A stretch of 64,000 nucleotides of DNA from Balanoglossus misakiensis (Eukaryota; Hemichordata). The stretch spans positions 744,001-808,000 of the forward strand of contig CM082577.2 in NCBI GenBank assembly GCA_040954595.2. Direction: 5' to 3'. The position numbers and the translations under genes are program-made. The notes under the pieces were generated by a model. That model was not told where the DNA came from and did not search any database. It saw only the letters and a program-made list of their open reading frames with translations. Below, one piece after another: positions 27,601-39,102 of the stretch. Every line of letters begins with the position of its first letter. Positions within the stretch are counted from its first letter, which is position 1.

Positions 27601-30378
27601 TTTGTATAATTATGATAAAGTTAATAATACACTGGCCATGAAAATGGGTCACAAAATATTTATTTGGAAAGTACAAAACGGGAGTAGTCAGTACAACAAG
27701 AAACTTAAGTCCAGAAAACAAATAACCATCAGCAAATCTTACACAATTGCTACTGAACAGTACATGTATTTGTACATGTTTACTTTCCTGGCAGCTACAT
27801 GTTAATTAGTTTAAGGTAAATAAAAGACTGATAAATGTACTCTTTTCAAGGCCAAATTCATGTTGTTACACATTGAAGGGTTCATGTGTGTACACAATAC
27901 AATTGTATTATTACCATTTACATTTTCAACTTCTGTATGAGTTGACAGAGCATTACAGTTCTAAATGCACCTGATTGGTTGAAAGTAATCACATGACTAT
28001 CATGCAGCCTATAATATCTCAGAGTATTTTACTCTTAGAAATATATGTATATGTACATTGACACCCAATTAAAAAAAAAATCATCTCAAAAGCAGAAACA
28101 GAATTTGTCCGATGAGACAATCCCCTGAGGTGTCATGAATGTTTGCTGAAAGGCAATTGGTTAATTCAACAATAATGAGAATGAGTCTTAAACCCAGACT
28201 ACTTCAATGAATGCCAATAATCAACAAAATTGCATGTGAAGTGATGAACACACACTGATCCCAAAATGTCGGCATCCCAATCAAAGACTACAAGACAATT
28301 AAGGGATGAATAGGGCTATTTTCACTCCTTAATGGACTGTTTATCTACAAATGTCAACATGTCTTTCACAAATGGATTAAGATAGTAAAGGTGGACAACG
28401 ACAGTTTCCAAAAGAAGAGATTTTTTTTACAATGAGGGGAACAAAAACGAGCCATCCACTTGACAAGACAAGACTGTTCATATTATGCAATTCAGTGGTT
28501 AAGAATGACATATTCAATACTACAGGATGTATGTAAACTTGAGTAGCTCATTCGATCAAGTCATCATTTCTCCAGCAAACCATGACTGTGTGGTTTATAA
28601 CACGAAATGCTCTAAAATGTCTGAAGGCCAAATATCAGAACAAGAATCCCTAGAGAATTTCCCCCATAGGAATCCAGCTGCAATTGCTATGACTCAGCCA
28701 TTTAAATTAATAACGATAACATCAAATATAATCTAATTATTTCAGTTTCTACCCTTTTTCATTATATTGGCTCATACCTTACCCACTTAATTGATCTCAA
28801 AATAATGTATGACTGAATTTGAAATAAAAATTTAAGTATAAATCTGACGATTTCAGTAGACTGCACATTTACCTTCAATAATACATACAACCCATTAGCG
28901 AGCAAGAAATTCATAATATCTACCTACAGCTGAGACACGGCTTGTACTTTCAAGAACCTTGAGTGGAAAATAATGGCTTTAGTTTCCTATGCTTCCCTAA
29001 TCATGTATACTGCATTGTGTGAATTGCTCCTTTGGTATTTCGGGCATTGCCATTAACTACACATGAGAACTCAGCGGTCTACTTGGACTGTTGACATTTC
29101 ACACACAGAGGTAACATTACCTGTTTAAGATTTTATGCCATATGGCCAGGTCTGTGTGTGCCAGCAGTGTGAGAAGGATATAAAGTCAATACAACTCAAG
29201 TGGTTTCTGACACAATGCCCCTTGCACTGCAGGGTGATGCATTGACTGATGTGGGAGTTTTAAATTTCAAGTACAAGCACAGGTTTTGAATATTTAATGA
29301 AAAAACAATTGTATTCAGGGGCTTACTTTCTGGTCTTTCTGATCGAACAATGCAAAACTAAACATCCTTTTCATTTGTCTGGTAGAAACATGTTGTAGTC
29401 AAAATCTTTTGAATGGAAAACATGTCAATAATTTCAATAAGAGTGGTTTATCAATATCACTATCACACGGGTGCTCAGCTTAAAACACACAAAGGCACAG
29501 GGAATCAATACAGTACACTAAACCCCCCCCCCCCCACCAAAAAAAAACACTTTTAAAGTGACATTAAACTTTAATTTGGAGGTCAAACCAGCTGACTGCA
29601 AGTACTCTATGCAAATTAACACCTGTGTGCCATAGACTATGCCCATTCAGTATTTCTATACCCCCTGCAGTACAGTGTACAGTAATTAATTCATTAATTT
29701 AATTTTTTTAATGTTTGAAACAATGCAACTAAAAATTTTTTTACCACAAATAACAACTTAGATCTAATCTGGGTACTACATGGTCGAATTGATGTATTAT
29801 GTCAGACGGGAAACACGGTTTATGTGTGAAACTGCATTATGAAATGGACATAGGTGAAATCTGACAGTACCGGTGTCTACTTTCTCACTGTTGATCCCAC
29901 GGACGCGCGCGTTCACTGACGCAATATATCGTGCGCTGAATGCAAAATTGGGCGCACTGCATTTCTGTACTGTACCAATAACTTTGCATTTCGATTGAAT
30001 CGTGTTCTGTCTCACCATTTTTCATAGAAATTATCAAAATCACCGCCGTTTTTTATCTTTAAGGCGACAGGTGCAACCCCTTTGGATGTTGCTGCACAAA
30101 CGTTGATGGGCGGGATCCAAATTTTGGCACTGCGAACTACTTACCTTCATTCTGAGCCTGAGATAAACAAGCCGCCTGTAGGAAAAAAAAATACAACGCA
30201 AATAAATATTAGCAAACCATCATGAAATATAAGATTCCCATGACTGAAACGCGAAAGCCATCGTGCATAGACAACAACAGTCAACATGTACAACTTAACT
30301 AGTCTCACGACCTTTTCGAAGTTGTTGAACTCCACAAAAATATACATGCACATATATTGGACTTACTTCGAACGCCAT
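9675..30378 (-). CDS. SEPTIN3/9/12-like: SEPTIN3/9/12-class septin with an N-terminal EF-hand-like pair
   Basis: Filament-forming GTPase of the cortical cytoskeleton. Eleven coding exons on the minus strand: 30367-30378, 30145-30175, 19469-19624, 14243-14416, 12827-12961, 12128-12209, 11864-12001, 11330-11447, 10964-11059, 10401-10497 and 9675-9865. All have canonical splice sites and matching phases, giving 409 residues. Residues 15-80 form two helix-loop-helix units in calmodulin register, with loops at about 24-35 and 62-73. Residues 97-409 are the septin domain: polybasic helix near 106-116, P-loop GASGLGKS 125-132, DTPG 184-187, AKAD 266-269 and the septin unique element near 336-349. 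The C-terminus is short with no coiled coil, as in the SEPT3 group. Loop 1 keeps D1, G6, I8 and D9 but ends in Leu; loop 2 starts with Ala, so calcium binding is doubtful. Introns 2 (10.5 kb) and 3 (5 kb) are long. The GTPase call is secure; the N-terminal exon joins need cDNA. Confidence 0.9.
10623..10641. repeat. (CA)n microsatellite
   Basis: A short cacacacacacacacaca run in the septin intron between the exons at 10401-10497 and 10964-11059. Confidence 0.9.
14417..19468 (-). other. Septin intron 3, no gene seen
   Basis: About 5 kb between the two exons that together encode the second EF-hand-like motif. I found no exon with convincing splice sites or protein similarity, only AT-rich sequence and short chance frames. 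A stretch near 16725-16760 (ctgatgaagggagttgaagg) resembles a phrase common in dispersed animal repeats, but I cannot delimit an element. Confidence 0.5.
20782..20841. repeat. (CATT)n microsatellite
   Basis: About fifteen uninterrupted CATT units inside septin intron 2. A perfect tetranucleotide run of this length is likely polymorphic in repeat number. Confidence 0.97.
20931..21002 (+). mobile_element. Possible decayed tRNA-derived SINE head
   Basis: The stretch starting gggctgggttgtggctcagc, followed by gcgtggcagggc and cttatgcagagggt, has the rhythm of a tRNA-like pol III head: an A-box-like tggctcagc and a downstream segment where the B box would be. The B box (GGTTCGANNC) is not intact, so this would be a decayed copy. 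No second copy is seen in the window, so the call is weak. Confidence 0.25.
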
Positions 30379-30839
30379 GCTAGGGCCCCATAGGAAAGGA
30401 GAAATTTCCAAACAGAAGTCAACTTCCTTATCCGTGGTGACAACTCAAAACCACACGTCACACCTTGCTTGAACAACAGCGCGATGACAACCAGCTTGTT
30501 GAAGTGTGCCGCGATTGCACGGTGTATGTAAGTTTCAGTGCTTTTATTTTTAATACACAACGCAGCCAGCGGCAGATATTGGTGAGGATCTCAGGTGTAC
30601 GCATCTGTGATACATTTAATTCGGAGATGACCTGGGTCATATGTTAGTAGACCTGTTGATGCCTCGCTGTGGTCAAGTGGGGGAAACAAATCCAAAGTCC
30701 TCTCAATTCACGTGACAAATAACAGTAAAATAACAGCATTTGAGACTCAGTCGCTCAGACGCTAACAAGAATAACCACGCGGTCCCTGCAAAACTACTGC
30801 ACCGTCGATCAACTGCACAATCCGCTTTTGAAATCAACA
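30379..30839. promoter_or_regulatory. Head-to-head promoter region between the septin and BIM1-like genes
   Basis: The 461 bp between the septin start codon (minus strand, 30378) and the start codon of the secreted copper-protein-like gene (plus strand, 30840) must contain both 5' UTRs unless further upstream non-coding exons exist. No clear TATA box was found for either gene. A shared bidirectional promoter is inferred from the geometry only. Confidence 0.45.
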
Positions 30840-33659
30840 ATGAAGACGACAGAAATGTTACTTTGTACAATTTTGGCCAGTTTGACCATCGCATACGTTC
30901 ATGGTCATGTGTGTTTGATCAGTCCACCGCAAAGAGGCTCAATGCAAGGGCTCAATACACCAGGTAAGTGAAATTGTATATATGAACAAACAGTTTGTCG
31001 TTGGATAGCTATATGGAAACTGCAAGCTCTAGCTCCCAATACCGTCTTGACCATAAACATGAGATTGATCGGAATTTATTGATCAAAAAGTTCGAAAGCC
31101 ACAACCATCGTAAAGTTCATAACGTCAATGCCAAGAGGAAAAAAATGTATTGACTTTTTTCGCTATACTCAGTTATTTTATTTTAGTTATTTTTTTTTTT
31201 GGCAATACATAATACCATGGACGTGATAATACACATGTACAAAAACAATTTCCAAGTATTTGGCTGAAGATGCCTGGCCAGGCAGTCTCAGTTATGATTG
31301 ATAAAATCTGATACGCCCCCTCCATGCCATTATTTGAATCTAGCACTTTCAAGTTTTATGACTTTGTTGTCTGGCAAATTTATCACCTTTGAAGGATCCC
31401 CTAAGTGATGTACGTTCCACTTGCTGGTGGGTAACGCCCCCCTTGTGATACACTTTCTACAAACTTCAGACATTTCTAAAATCATGAAATATTTATTTGT
31501 AATACATGCAGTATGTTTTTGATTTAAAATAGGATGAAGTTTGTTGTATAATGTTACTTAGAATTGGTTAAAGACATTGATAAAAATGCACTTTCATTTA
31601 GATTTTTATTATTTGCCCTGATGTACATGTAGCTTTCTGCCGGTTAGTAGAGTTTATCTCTATGTTTACATTACGTCAGTTAAGTTTTCACATGTGATTA
31701 CTTTATAGAACAACATGATTCCTGATCAAAGTCCAGCAGTAAATAGTTTGTGCCCTAGATACGACAATCATATGATTAGAGTCACCTGACTCCTTGTAGG
31801 TGGTTGAGTGAGTGATCGAAGACAGTGCATTTGTAGGGCTTCCTTTCTGTTCGACGGCGATCACTGTGCAGCTCAAAAAGCAACGATTTCTGCACAAGTA
31901 TAATAGAACGTTCATTTTCGATATAGTTGCCTAACACCTTATATATTGGAGTTAAGATACATAGCTTTTGGTAACATTTATCGAGAAAAAAAACATCGAA
32001 AAAGGGTCAGAAAATGAAGCGGTCCCAGAAACGCCCACAAAATGTGTTTGTTTCAGTGTAAATCAAACATCGATGCCCTAACACCTTATATATTGGAGTT
32101 AACATACATAGCTTTTGGTAATTTTTATCGAGAAAAAAACATCGAAAAAAAGGGTCAGAAAGTAAAGCCGTCCCAGAAACGCCCGCAAAATGTGTATGCC
32201 CACAATCCACATATCGGGAAAATCATCGTAGATACAGAGCGACTGTCGCTTGCTTCCAAGGAAAAAGCGCAACTCTAAGAAGGTCACGTGACCATAATGC
32301 GCATCCTACAGCTAATCCGAACAATAGACGATTCCCGACGACGACGTCTTTCTTGAGGGACTGTGCTCCAGACCAGACTTGAATCACAAGTTCAAGAGGG
32401 TTTTCAATAATAATCTTGACACACTTTGTTGTCTTCAGGTGCAGATGATTGTATTTTACTGACTGCACCTTGTGGTGGTAGGAACTCAACTGGAGCACCG
32501 TCTCAGGGTGTCAGGTGAGTTGTCATGGTAACAGCTATGTGCATTGGGCAAGGCATCGTATGTGGCATGCAAGATCATTGTAATATTTGGGAGTTTTAGA
32601 TTACCCATGAATATTGCCTCTGACAATGCATTGAATATTTCTCTTTTGATTGACAGACTTGGCAGTAACTACACCATGACTTTCCAGAAGAATCTGGACC
32701 ATTTCAACAGTACAACCCCAGTGAGTACCAGACATGTTTACAGAAGTCATTATTCAGTTTAAAGGCTTAAATTTGCATAAAATCACACTCAGGCCCATTT
32801 CATTATTTCAGTCGCATTTTGTGCCAGAAGATTAAAGCTTTACCATTTTTGCTTTAATTACCACATCTAAGCGTTGTTGTTCATCATGTCGATTAATTTA
32901 TCTGTCTGTCTATCTATATATTTTGTCTGTCTGTCTGTCAATGTATATCTCTCTCTGTGTCTTATTTATTTTATTTATTTAGGGTAAATTTACAGTAGCA
33001 ATGAGTGACCTGAGCCAGACTATGTTCCAACAGTTGTCAGTGATTCCAGATGATTCCCAACCATCCTTGTCTCTGTATGCTGTCAATGTTACCATACCTG
33101 AGTATGTATGCAAATCTGATTTTATTTTCAAACAGAGATAAAAAGAGATACAGTATTGTATGAGGTTTCTGAATCGATTTAATTGGATTGAATTGAAGAA
33201 AATAATTTTGTCACAGAAACTCTGTTTTCTTTAATTTGGAAAACAGTGACCAGTATGCACAATGAAATTGATTTTAATGGTTATCATACTTTTCTTTAAT
33301 TTCAGAGTTAAGTTTACCCATGGTGTGATCCAGGTAAAATAATTTCCATTTTTTTTTTGTATTTTGATTGGCCAATGTTGTACAAAATCTGAAATTAAAT
33401 TTGCATAATACCTGACAGCCAATCAGCCTTCTGTCTGGTCAGAGGTTGTGTCTGATGCCCAATGACAGTGCAATTTGCACATTACTGTTTGACATTACGG
33501 CTATTATCTCGAGTCTTTCTTCACTACCCTCTTTACATATAACCGCACAATAAAGAAATATAACTGTCTCTCTTTTCCCACCAGGTACAATACGTCACCA
33601 ATAACCCTGCAGCCCCTCCTGTCTTCTACCAATGCACTGACGTCTTCCTCTATGCATAA
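30840..33659 (+). CDS. Small secreted protein with predicted N-terminal His, BIM1/X325 (LPMO-like) family candidate
   Basis: Six exons (30840-30963, 32439-32514, 32657-32720, 32983-33101, 33306-33333, 33585-33659) join in phase with canonical splice sites to give 161 residues. Residues 1-22 are a signal peptide; predicted cleavage after VHG leaves His23 as the mature N-terminus, followed by VCLISPPQRG. A PCGG motif, four mature cysteines (two likely disulfides), several N-glycosylation sequons and a C-terminal strand segment ending YQCTDVFLYA follow. An N-terminal histidine followed by PP-RG, PCGG and a terminal Y-Q-C-(A/T)-D motif fits the copper-binding, LPMO-like X325/BIM1 family best known from fungi, which bind Cu(II) through the N-terminal histidine and are not proven polysaccharide oxidases. 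His in LDHFN or FTHGV could be the second ligand. Copper binding is inferred. Convergent with TEPSIN downstream. Confidence 0.75.
31931..32196 (+). repeat. Imperfect direct repeat of about 120 bp, two copies
   Basis: Two copies start with ctaacaccttatatattgga at 31931 and 32078 (offset 147 bp). They share the segment through cagaaacgcccncaaaatgtgt, with small indels in A runs. The copies lie in intron 1 of the secreted-protein gene and are separated by about 25 bp. This is a local tandem duplication, with no transposon ends evident. Confidence 0.85.
32902..32960 (+). repeat. TCTG/TCTA-rich simple sequence
   Basis: Interrupted tetranucleotide repeat (tctgtctgtctatctat, then tctgtctgtctgtc and a tctctctctg run) in intron 3 of the secreted-protein gene, just upstream of exon 4. 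Confidence 0.85.
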
Positions 33660-34138
33660 ACCATTGCTTAGCAACAAGAGTGCATTATTATATTCAGGAA
33701 TATTTGTGTAAAATGTATGATCTCAGGCGATATATATAGATAGTGTGACAAAGTGCAAATGTGTTTGAAAATGTGGAGCTACACAATGTAGCTGCAATAA
33801 TCGTAGCCTTAGTGGGCTGGTTCAGTGGCTGGATTGCACTGACGCTAAATTGTTTTATCACCAGAAGAAGAACAATACAAATTTCTCCTACACCCGGACA
33901 GCATGTGCGTAATTTCATGTGTACAAACATTACGTCCAATCCTAATGTTATAGTGAACTGCCTTCGCTCCTTCAATTTCCTTCAAAATACGCACTGTACA
34001 AGTAGACTTTTCCTGATCTCGGACACAGATTATGGCCGTCGCCATCTTGTCTGTTGCGCACGCACATAAGACGATTGTCGCTGTTTAAAGCAACAACACA
34101 CAAAAACTCCCAAAACACAGGTGTAATACGTACATGGT
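33660..34138. other. Convergent intergenic spacer
   Basis: The space between the stop codon of the plus-strand secreted-protein gene and the TEPSIN polyadenylation signal. It must contain the 3' UTR of the secreted-protein gene, although no clear AATAAA was found for it. No convincing coding exon is visible. Confidence 0.5.
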
Positions 34139-34144
34139 TTTATT
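34139..34144 (-). terminator. TEPSIN polyadenylation signal (AATAAA)
   Basis: AATAAA on the minus strand about 300 bp downstream of the TEPSIN stop codon. It is the only canonical hexamer I noted between that stop and the neighbouring gene end. Confidence 0.6.
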
Positions 34145-34442
34145 ACAGTGAACAGAATTGCATAGTGTGACCACAAGACCAGATCTTTAACTGGCAACAT
34201 TTTACGGATGCGACATACAAAATAAACGCTTTCAGGAATTGCAGTTTTCTGTCGATTATCCAAGTGTTAACCCCTCCCCAAAGTACAGTGTTGGAAAGAA
34301 TGGCCTTTCAAAGCATTGCACATTGCCCTTCTGGTATCATAAGTGAAGTCAAGGAATATTTGACTCATGCTGCTGCATAATGAAAAAAGATTGTCTTTAA
34401 TGGCAATTCACTTCAGAAAGTTTGATTGCTAAGAGTTTGTTG

Positions 34443-37400
34443 TCATTTTTTACTGGCTTTCATGGCATCCTGTACAAAGCTGAAGGCGCCAGAACTGACA
34501 GACTTATTGTCAGTTTCTCTCGACATGAACCCAAAGGTGTCAGTCTGGTTTTGTTGAAATGTCAATGGAACTGTGGAGTTCCCACTCAGATTGGCCGCTG
34601 ACAATTGTGGGTAAGCCTGCAAGAGAAGAAAATGGTTATAAATTAGAAGGGTTGTTTTTATACTATGTAGTAAGTGAATCTTAAGTTTTTTTAGTACAAT
34701 TCTTTGCCTAATAATATAGCACTGGGAGATGGTCTTCATTGTTCCAATGTAACTGTCTTCATTAGCAGTGATGAAGATTTTACTCTGATGTCAGAAGAAC
34801 ACACGTGTCAAACTCAGAAATTTCATCTAGTATCGGAACACCGTAACTACTCACAGCTAACACAGGATGATGTTGAGGGCTGGCTGTATGGTGTTGAGGT
34901 CCAACAGGTGTCTTTGTGAATTGATTGAAAGTGTTGTCTAGTGATTGTGTCTGTGTCCATGACCTTTGAGTTGCACTTTGTGAATCCTGAGTTGAACTGT
35001 TCTGTTGTGACTGTGACATTCCCAGAGAGGCGAGTAAGTCACTCATATTCGAAGTTCGACACATCAAAGGATCTGCTGTTTTAGTATTGTCTGTTTCATC
35101 ACTGGACATCGTAGATTTCAAAGTATCATTATCTGCTGGACAAGCAACTGATGTGTGGTCATCATTCAACGTGGCAATGTTGTCATCACGAGACAAAATT
35201 CCCAAAGTATCTAACAGCAGAAGCTGCTCAGACTGAGATGTAGCACCCTGATTATTCCGGTCATTGTTTTTCACCGATTTCTCAGTTTTCTGAAGATTCA
35301 TTCCACTGAATAATGTTGCCTGACTTTCAGCTGTAAATTTTTCATCCGTGGAATCCGTAAATATCTGAGTGTTCAGTTCCTCTTCAGTTGAAAGACTGGG
35401 GACTGAATCCAAGGAAGAACTTCCACGGTTGAATTCTGTGTCTAAATCTGGAAACCCTGATATCAAAGTGAAATCACTGTTCTGAGATTCTGGAGTTGTC
35501 ACTGGTGATATTGCTGCCTTCTCCATACTCTCCAATTGTCTTAGGATCTGAAAAATCAAGTAACACATTTCTGTTCAATATTTTCATTAAGTTGCAGTTT
35601 ATAGGAGAAATTGGTGTACATTGTACGGAGGTTAATTTTGAGATGATATCCCATGAGAAGAGGATTTAAATTAAGTCACCCATACCTTGACTGCTTTTGT
35701 TTTGGTTGAACCCTGTGATGTCTCACACAGAGTGGAGACTGTTTTCTTCACAACTGATGACATACACTCTGTGCTGACAAGGTCTGCTTTCAAAAGAGAC
35801 TCTAATACACACAATGCTTTCTACAAAATAGACACAAAATATGGGTATATTTTAGCTATGTAACATAACATGATGATTTAAATTTCATGTTTGGTATATT
35901 AACACTGTTCATGATGAGCCTACATTATGCATATACGTTTTCATTTTGTACAAACATTTTTTTCAGTCTGAACAGAAAAAGGAAACAGATATTTCATTCA
36001 GGTAAAAGAGAAAAAAACATTAATTTTTGTTTGCAATATCAGTACTTCTTACCAGTTGAATTTGACTTGAAGAATCCATCAGTTTCGCATTCAGAAATTC
36101 AACAATCTTATCACAATTAAGAGTTGTACTCCTGAAATAATGATTTACAATAGATTAGAAAGTAATTATTAATCTACAGCAATGACATTTATAGACTGAA
36201 GTAAACAAAAGCAAGGAACAGCCAAAGGTACCTTTTTGTAAATTTGGTCAGTGCATCTCTTGATGGTATAGGTTTAACACCCCCTGATGCTGTGATTTCT
36301 TCAACCAACCTTTGTTCTTGGGACCAGTCTGTGACAGATACTGCTTCTAATCTGCCAACAAGAAAATCAGACTCATTATCTAACCCTGACCTGAGCCTAA
36401 TGGAATACCTGGTACTAATATTTCAGCCCAAACTTCTATAATGGGGTAATTTGGGTATGTGACCGGTCAAACCTATTAAACTATCTGCTATTATTGTCCC
36501 TGTTGATGTACATCAAAAATACTACTGGATTAAAAAATTAAAAAAGGCATGCTTACTTTTCTGCTAGATCTGTGCTATCTTTGCTCTTTTGTTCATCACC
36601 ATTTGAAACACTGTCATTCTCTCGACCTTCCTCCCATCCACCACCAGCCTTTCCTGCCTTGTAATCAATATTCAACATTCCACTTTGCAGCCTCTTCACT
36701 TCTGGATTGCTTGGTGCTGAGGTGATCATTACATCAACAGCCTTGTATTCTCCCTTACTGGACAGGTTGAATCTTGGTGCTGTTGATACATTGCCAGGCT
36801 CAGTCTGGACGCCATTGTTGTCCTCGATGAGTTTGTATTCTCTCATATTCTGCTCTTCTGTGGCTTTAGCCGTCACTAATGAATATGGGTCCATGATGTT
36901 TTCGGCGAAATCTCGGAGGTTTCCAAGGACAGACTCCCCAAATGTTTCTGTAACAGAGACAGATAGACATCTTGTTATCTGCCAAAACAGTGTGTTCATT
37001 TTAATAAAAGGAAGATTACTGACTCACATTTCATTTTATACTCACTTTTGGGGGGATCTATAGTGTTACCAAATCCTTCCATCTTGGATGATGACAAACT
37101 GCCAGTTCCTATGCCTACCGATCCTGTAATAACAGCAGATTTGTGCGAAATTATGTAAACATTAATCTGCTACCCTTGAATTTATAGTACAAAGCAGACT
37201 TTTGTGTATTGCCATGATGACCTGAGGTGAGAAGAATCATGCACCGGCTTTCATTACAAGGACTATTTGACAGCCAAAATCATTTTAACACACAGACACT
37301 GTGTGTTAAAGTGTGCCCAAGTTATAGTAGCAAAGAACCATGAAACAAACCTTGTCATAACCAAAGTTTGATTGCTTATTTTGTTTATTTTGGCATCCAG

Positions 37401-39102
37401 AAACTGAGTTTAAAAAAAAATATTTCTATGTATCAAAAAGCAGCTATTGTTTGTGATGATCTTTCTGCAAAAATTGACCCTTCCCACCTTGGTTATTTCC
37501 TGACTGAGAAGTATTTTTCTGTGATCTTTCAATGTCAAAGAGAACTTCTAAAAGCTCCTGAAAGATAAAAATAAGGATAAAGAAATGATTTGTCAAGCTG
37601 GTAAGAATAACCCTGGCATATTTGCTGGTGAGGTCCATGATGGTGTATCAACATAAAAATTTCAATGGAATGGGTTTGTTTTTACCTCTGCAGCTTTCCT
37701 GACTGCAATGTAGGGTGCATGGCCATGCAGAGGATCTGTTGGTCCAGTAAAACCTGCAGAAACATACAACAATATGAGAGTGACACTACAAGAATGGCAT
37801 GGAACAGTTTAGGCACAAAATGAAAAACCTGGAATGACATGAATGAATTTAAGAAATGCATAGAATACTTGTATTAGGTACATCATCGTGTAAAGTTGTC
37901 CAGTAAGAACTACAAAACTGATTTTTGTTGTGCACACATACTTGTAGCCTCCTTGATTCCTTTTGAAGATCTTCTGAGTCCTTGTCTGAACATAGCTTGT
38001 CCATTTATAACTGTGTGTTTCATTATTTTCAACACCTAGTATAAACAGATTGTGAAATGAGAGAAATGAACTATTAAGTCTGATGTAAAAGACAGTGTAG
38101 TGTTTGTAAGTGTTAGGAAACAAGGGAAATTTTGAATATCTTTTAAACCTACCTTGACTTTCACATAATATGATTTTCTATCTAGTCTATCCACTAAGAA
38201 ATCCAGTAAACATTGACAGTATCCTGTGGATTCAAATGAAATATCTGGGTATGATGTTAAGGGTGCAATCTCTGAATTTTGTTTGGTTCGAACTGTGACA
38301 AATTATATATGTCTCTGTCGTGTATTGTTTTATTTTGACATGCAAGATGTTTTGGCATATTTTCAAATGGGGTGTCATAAATATGATTGACCCTTGTATA
38401 ATGCATGGAACTCCATACATTGTACAGGTGGCAAGACTACCATTGCTGACGCCATTTCAGTAATTTCACACAGACAGCTTTAGCCCCTGTAGTACCCGTT
38501 AACATGTACTTTAATAAGGATACTGGTTATTTCTTGGTACATATACCCAGGTGTTGGTTTCTCATCGTCTGATGTGGCTTTATGTAACATTGGTAACTGC
38601 AAAAATAATAGAATAAAACTATAGTAAGCAGGCTTTGTATCACTGATGCAAATTAGGCTTCGCGAGACACTGGTCAGTGGTTGAATATGTTGCACACCTG
38701 TTCCAATAGTGCATAGCGTAATTGACCAATCACAAGTGCTGTAGTCTACCTGCCTCAGGTGTCCGGAAAGAATTGACCAATCAGAATCATTGGGGTCTAA
38801 ATTAGCCAAACAGTGACGATTAATCGATTGCCATCGTGTGTGTGCATGCTATCCGAACTGTTTGTTTATTTTCAGCTTAAACGCAGAAACTCTGATCAAC
38901 GCTATTACCGTTATTATTAAATTTATTAGAAAAAATAGAGTATTATGTTACATGCTCTACAAAGGAAATCTCTTGGATATTGAATATGAAAGTGCTTCGT
39001 GATAAAGTGAAGAACCTCCCTGCCTGTCACTTTTAAACGTACCTTGTTGAAGAAGGCAACTTTGCCGACGAGACCGGAGAAGGCTGAACTGGTCGTCGCC
39101 AT
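34443..39102 (-). CDS. TEPSIN: Tepsin, AP-4 adaptor complex accessory protein (ENTH domain)
   Basis: Tepsin binds AP-4 on trans-Golgi-derived vesicles that sort cargo such as ATG9A. Thirteen exons join in phase: 39043-39102, 38524-38596, 38153-38244, 37942-38035, 37686-37753, 37488-37557, 37046-37123, 36557-36947, 36232-36351, 36053-36131, 35686-35820, 34855-35547 and 34443-34616, giving 708 residues. The N-terminal ENTH domain matches the family (LPMLHKATSDDEKPTPGY, later CQCLLDFLVDRL). A GGGW motif opens the second, VHS-like helical domain (LEAVSVTDWSQEQRLVEEI). The long Ser/Thr/Gln-rich tail carries LFSGMNL at residues 499-505, fitting the LFxG(M/L) motif for the AP-4 beta ear, and SGAFSFVQ near the C-terminus, resembling the motif for the epsilon ear. 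Both binding motifs are therefore retained. Start chosen at MATTSSAFSG because it opens directly into the ENTH exon. It is longer than human tepsin mainly in the tail. Confidence 0.93.

Larger units (their letters stand above)
19625..30144 (-). other. Septin intron 2, 10.5 kb, with simple repeats and a possible SINE
   Basis: The largest intron of the window. It holds a CATT microsatellite, C-rich tracts (about 27067-27082 and 29523-29535), and a possible tRNA-derived SINE near 20931. I saw no conserved coding exon on either strand. It may hold alternative first exons for septin isoforms lacking the EF-hand part, but none is visible by sequence alone. Confidence 0.45.
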
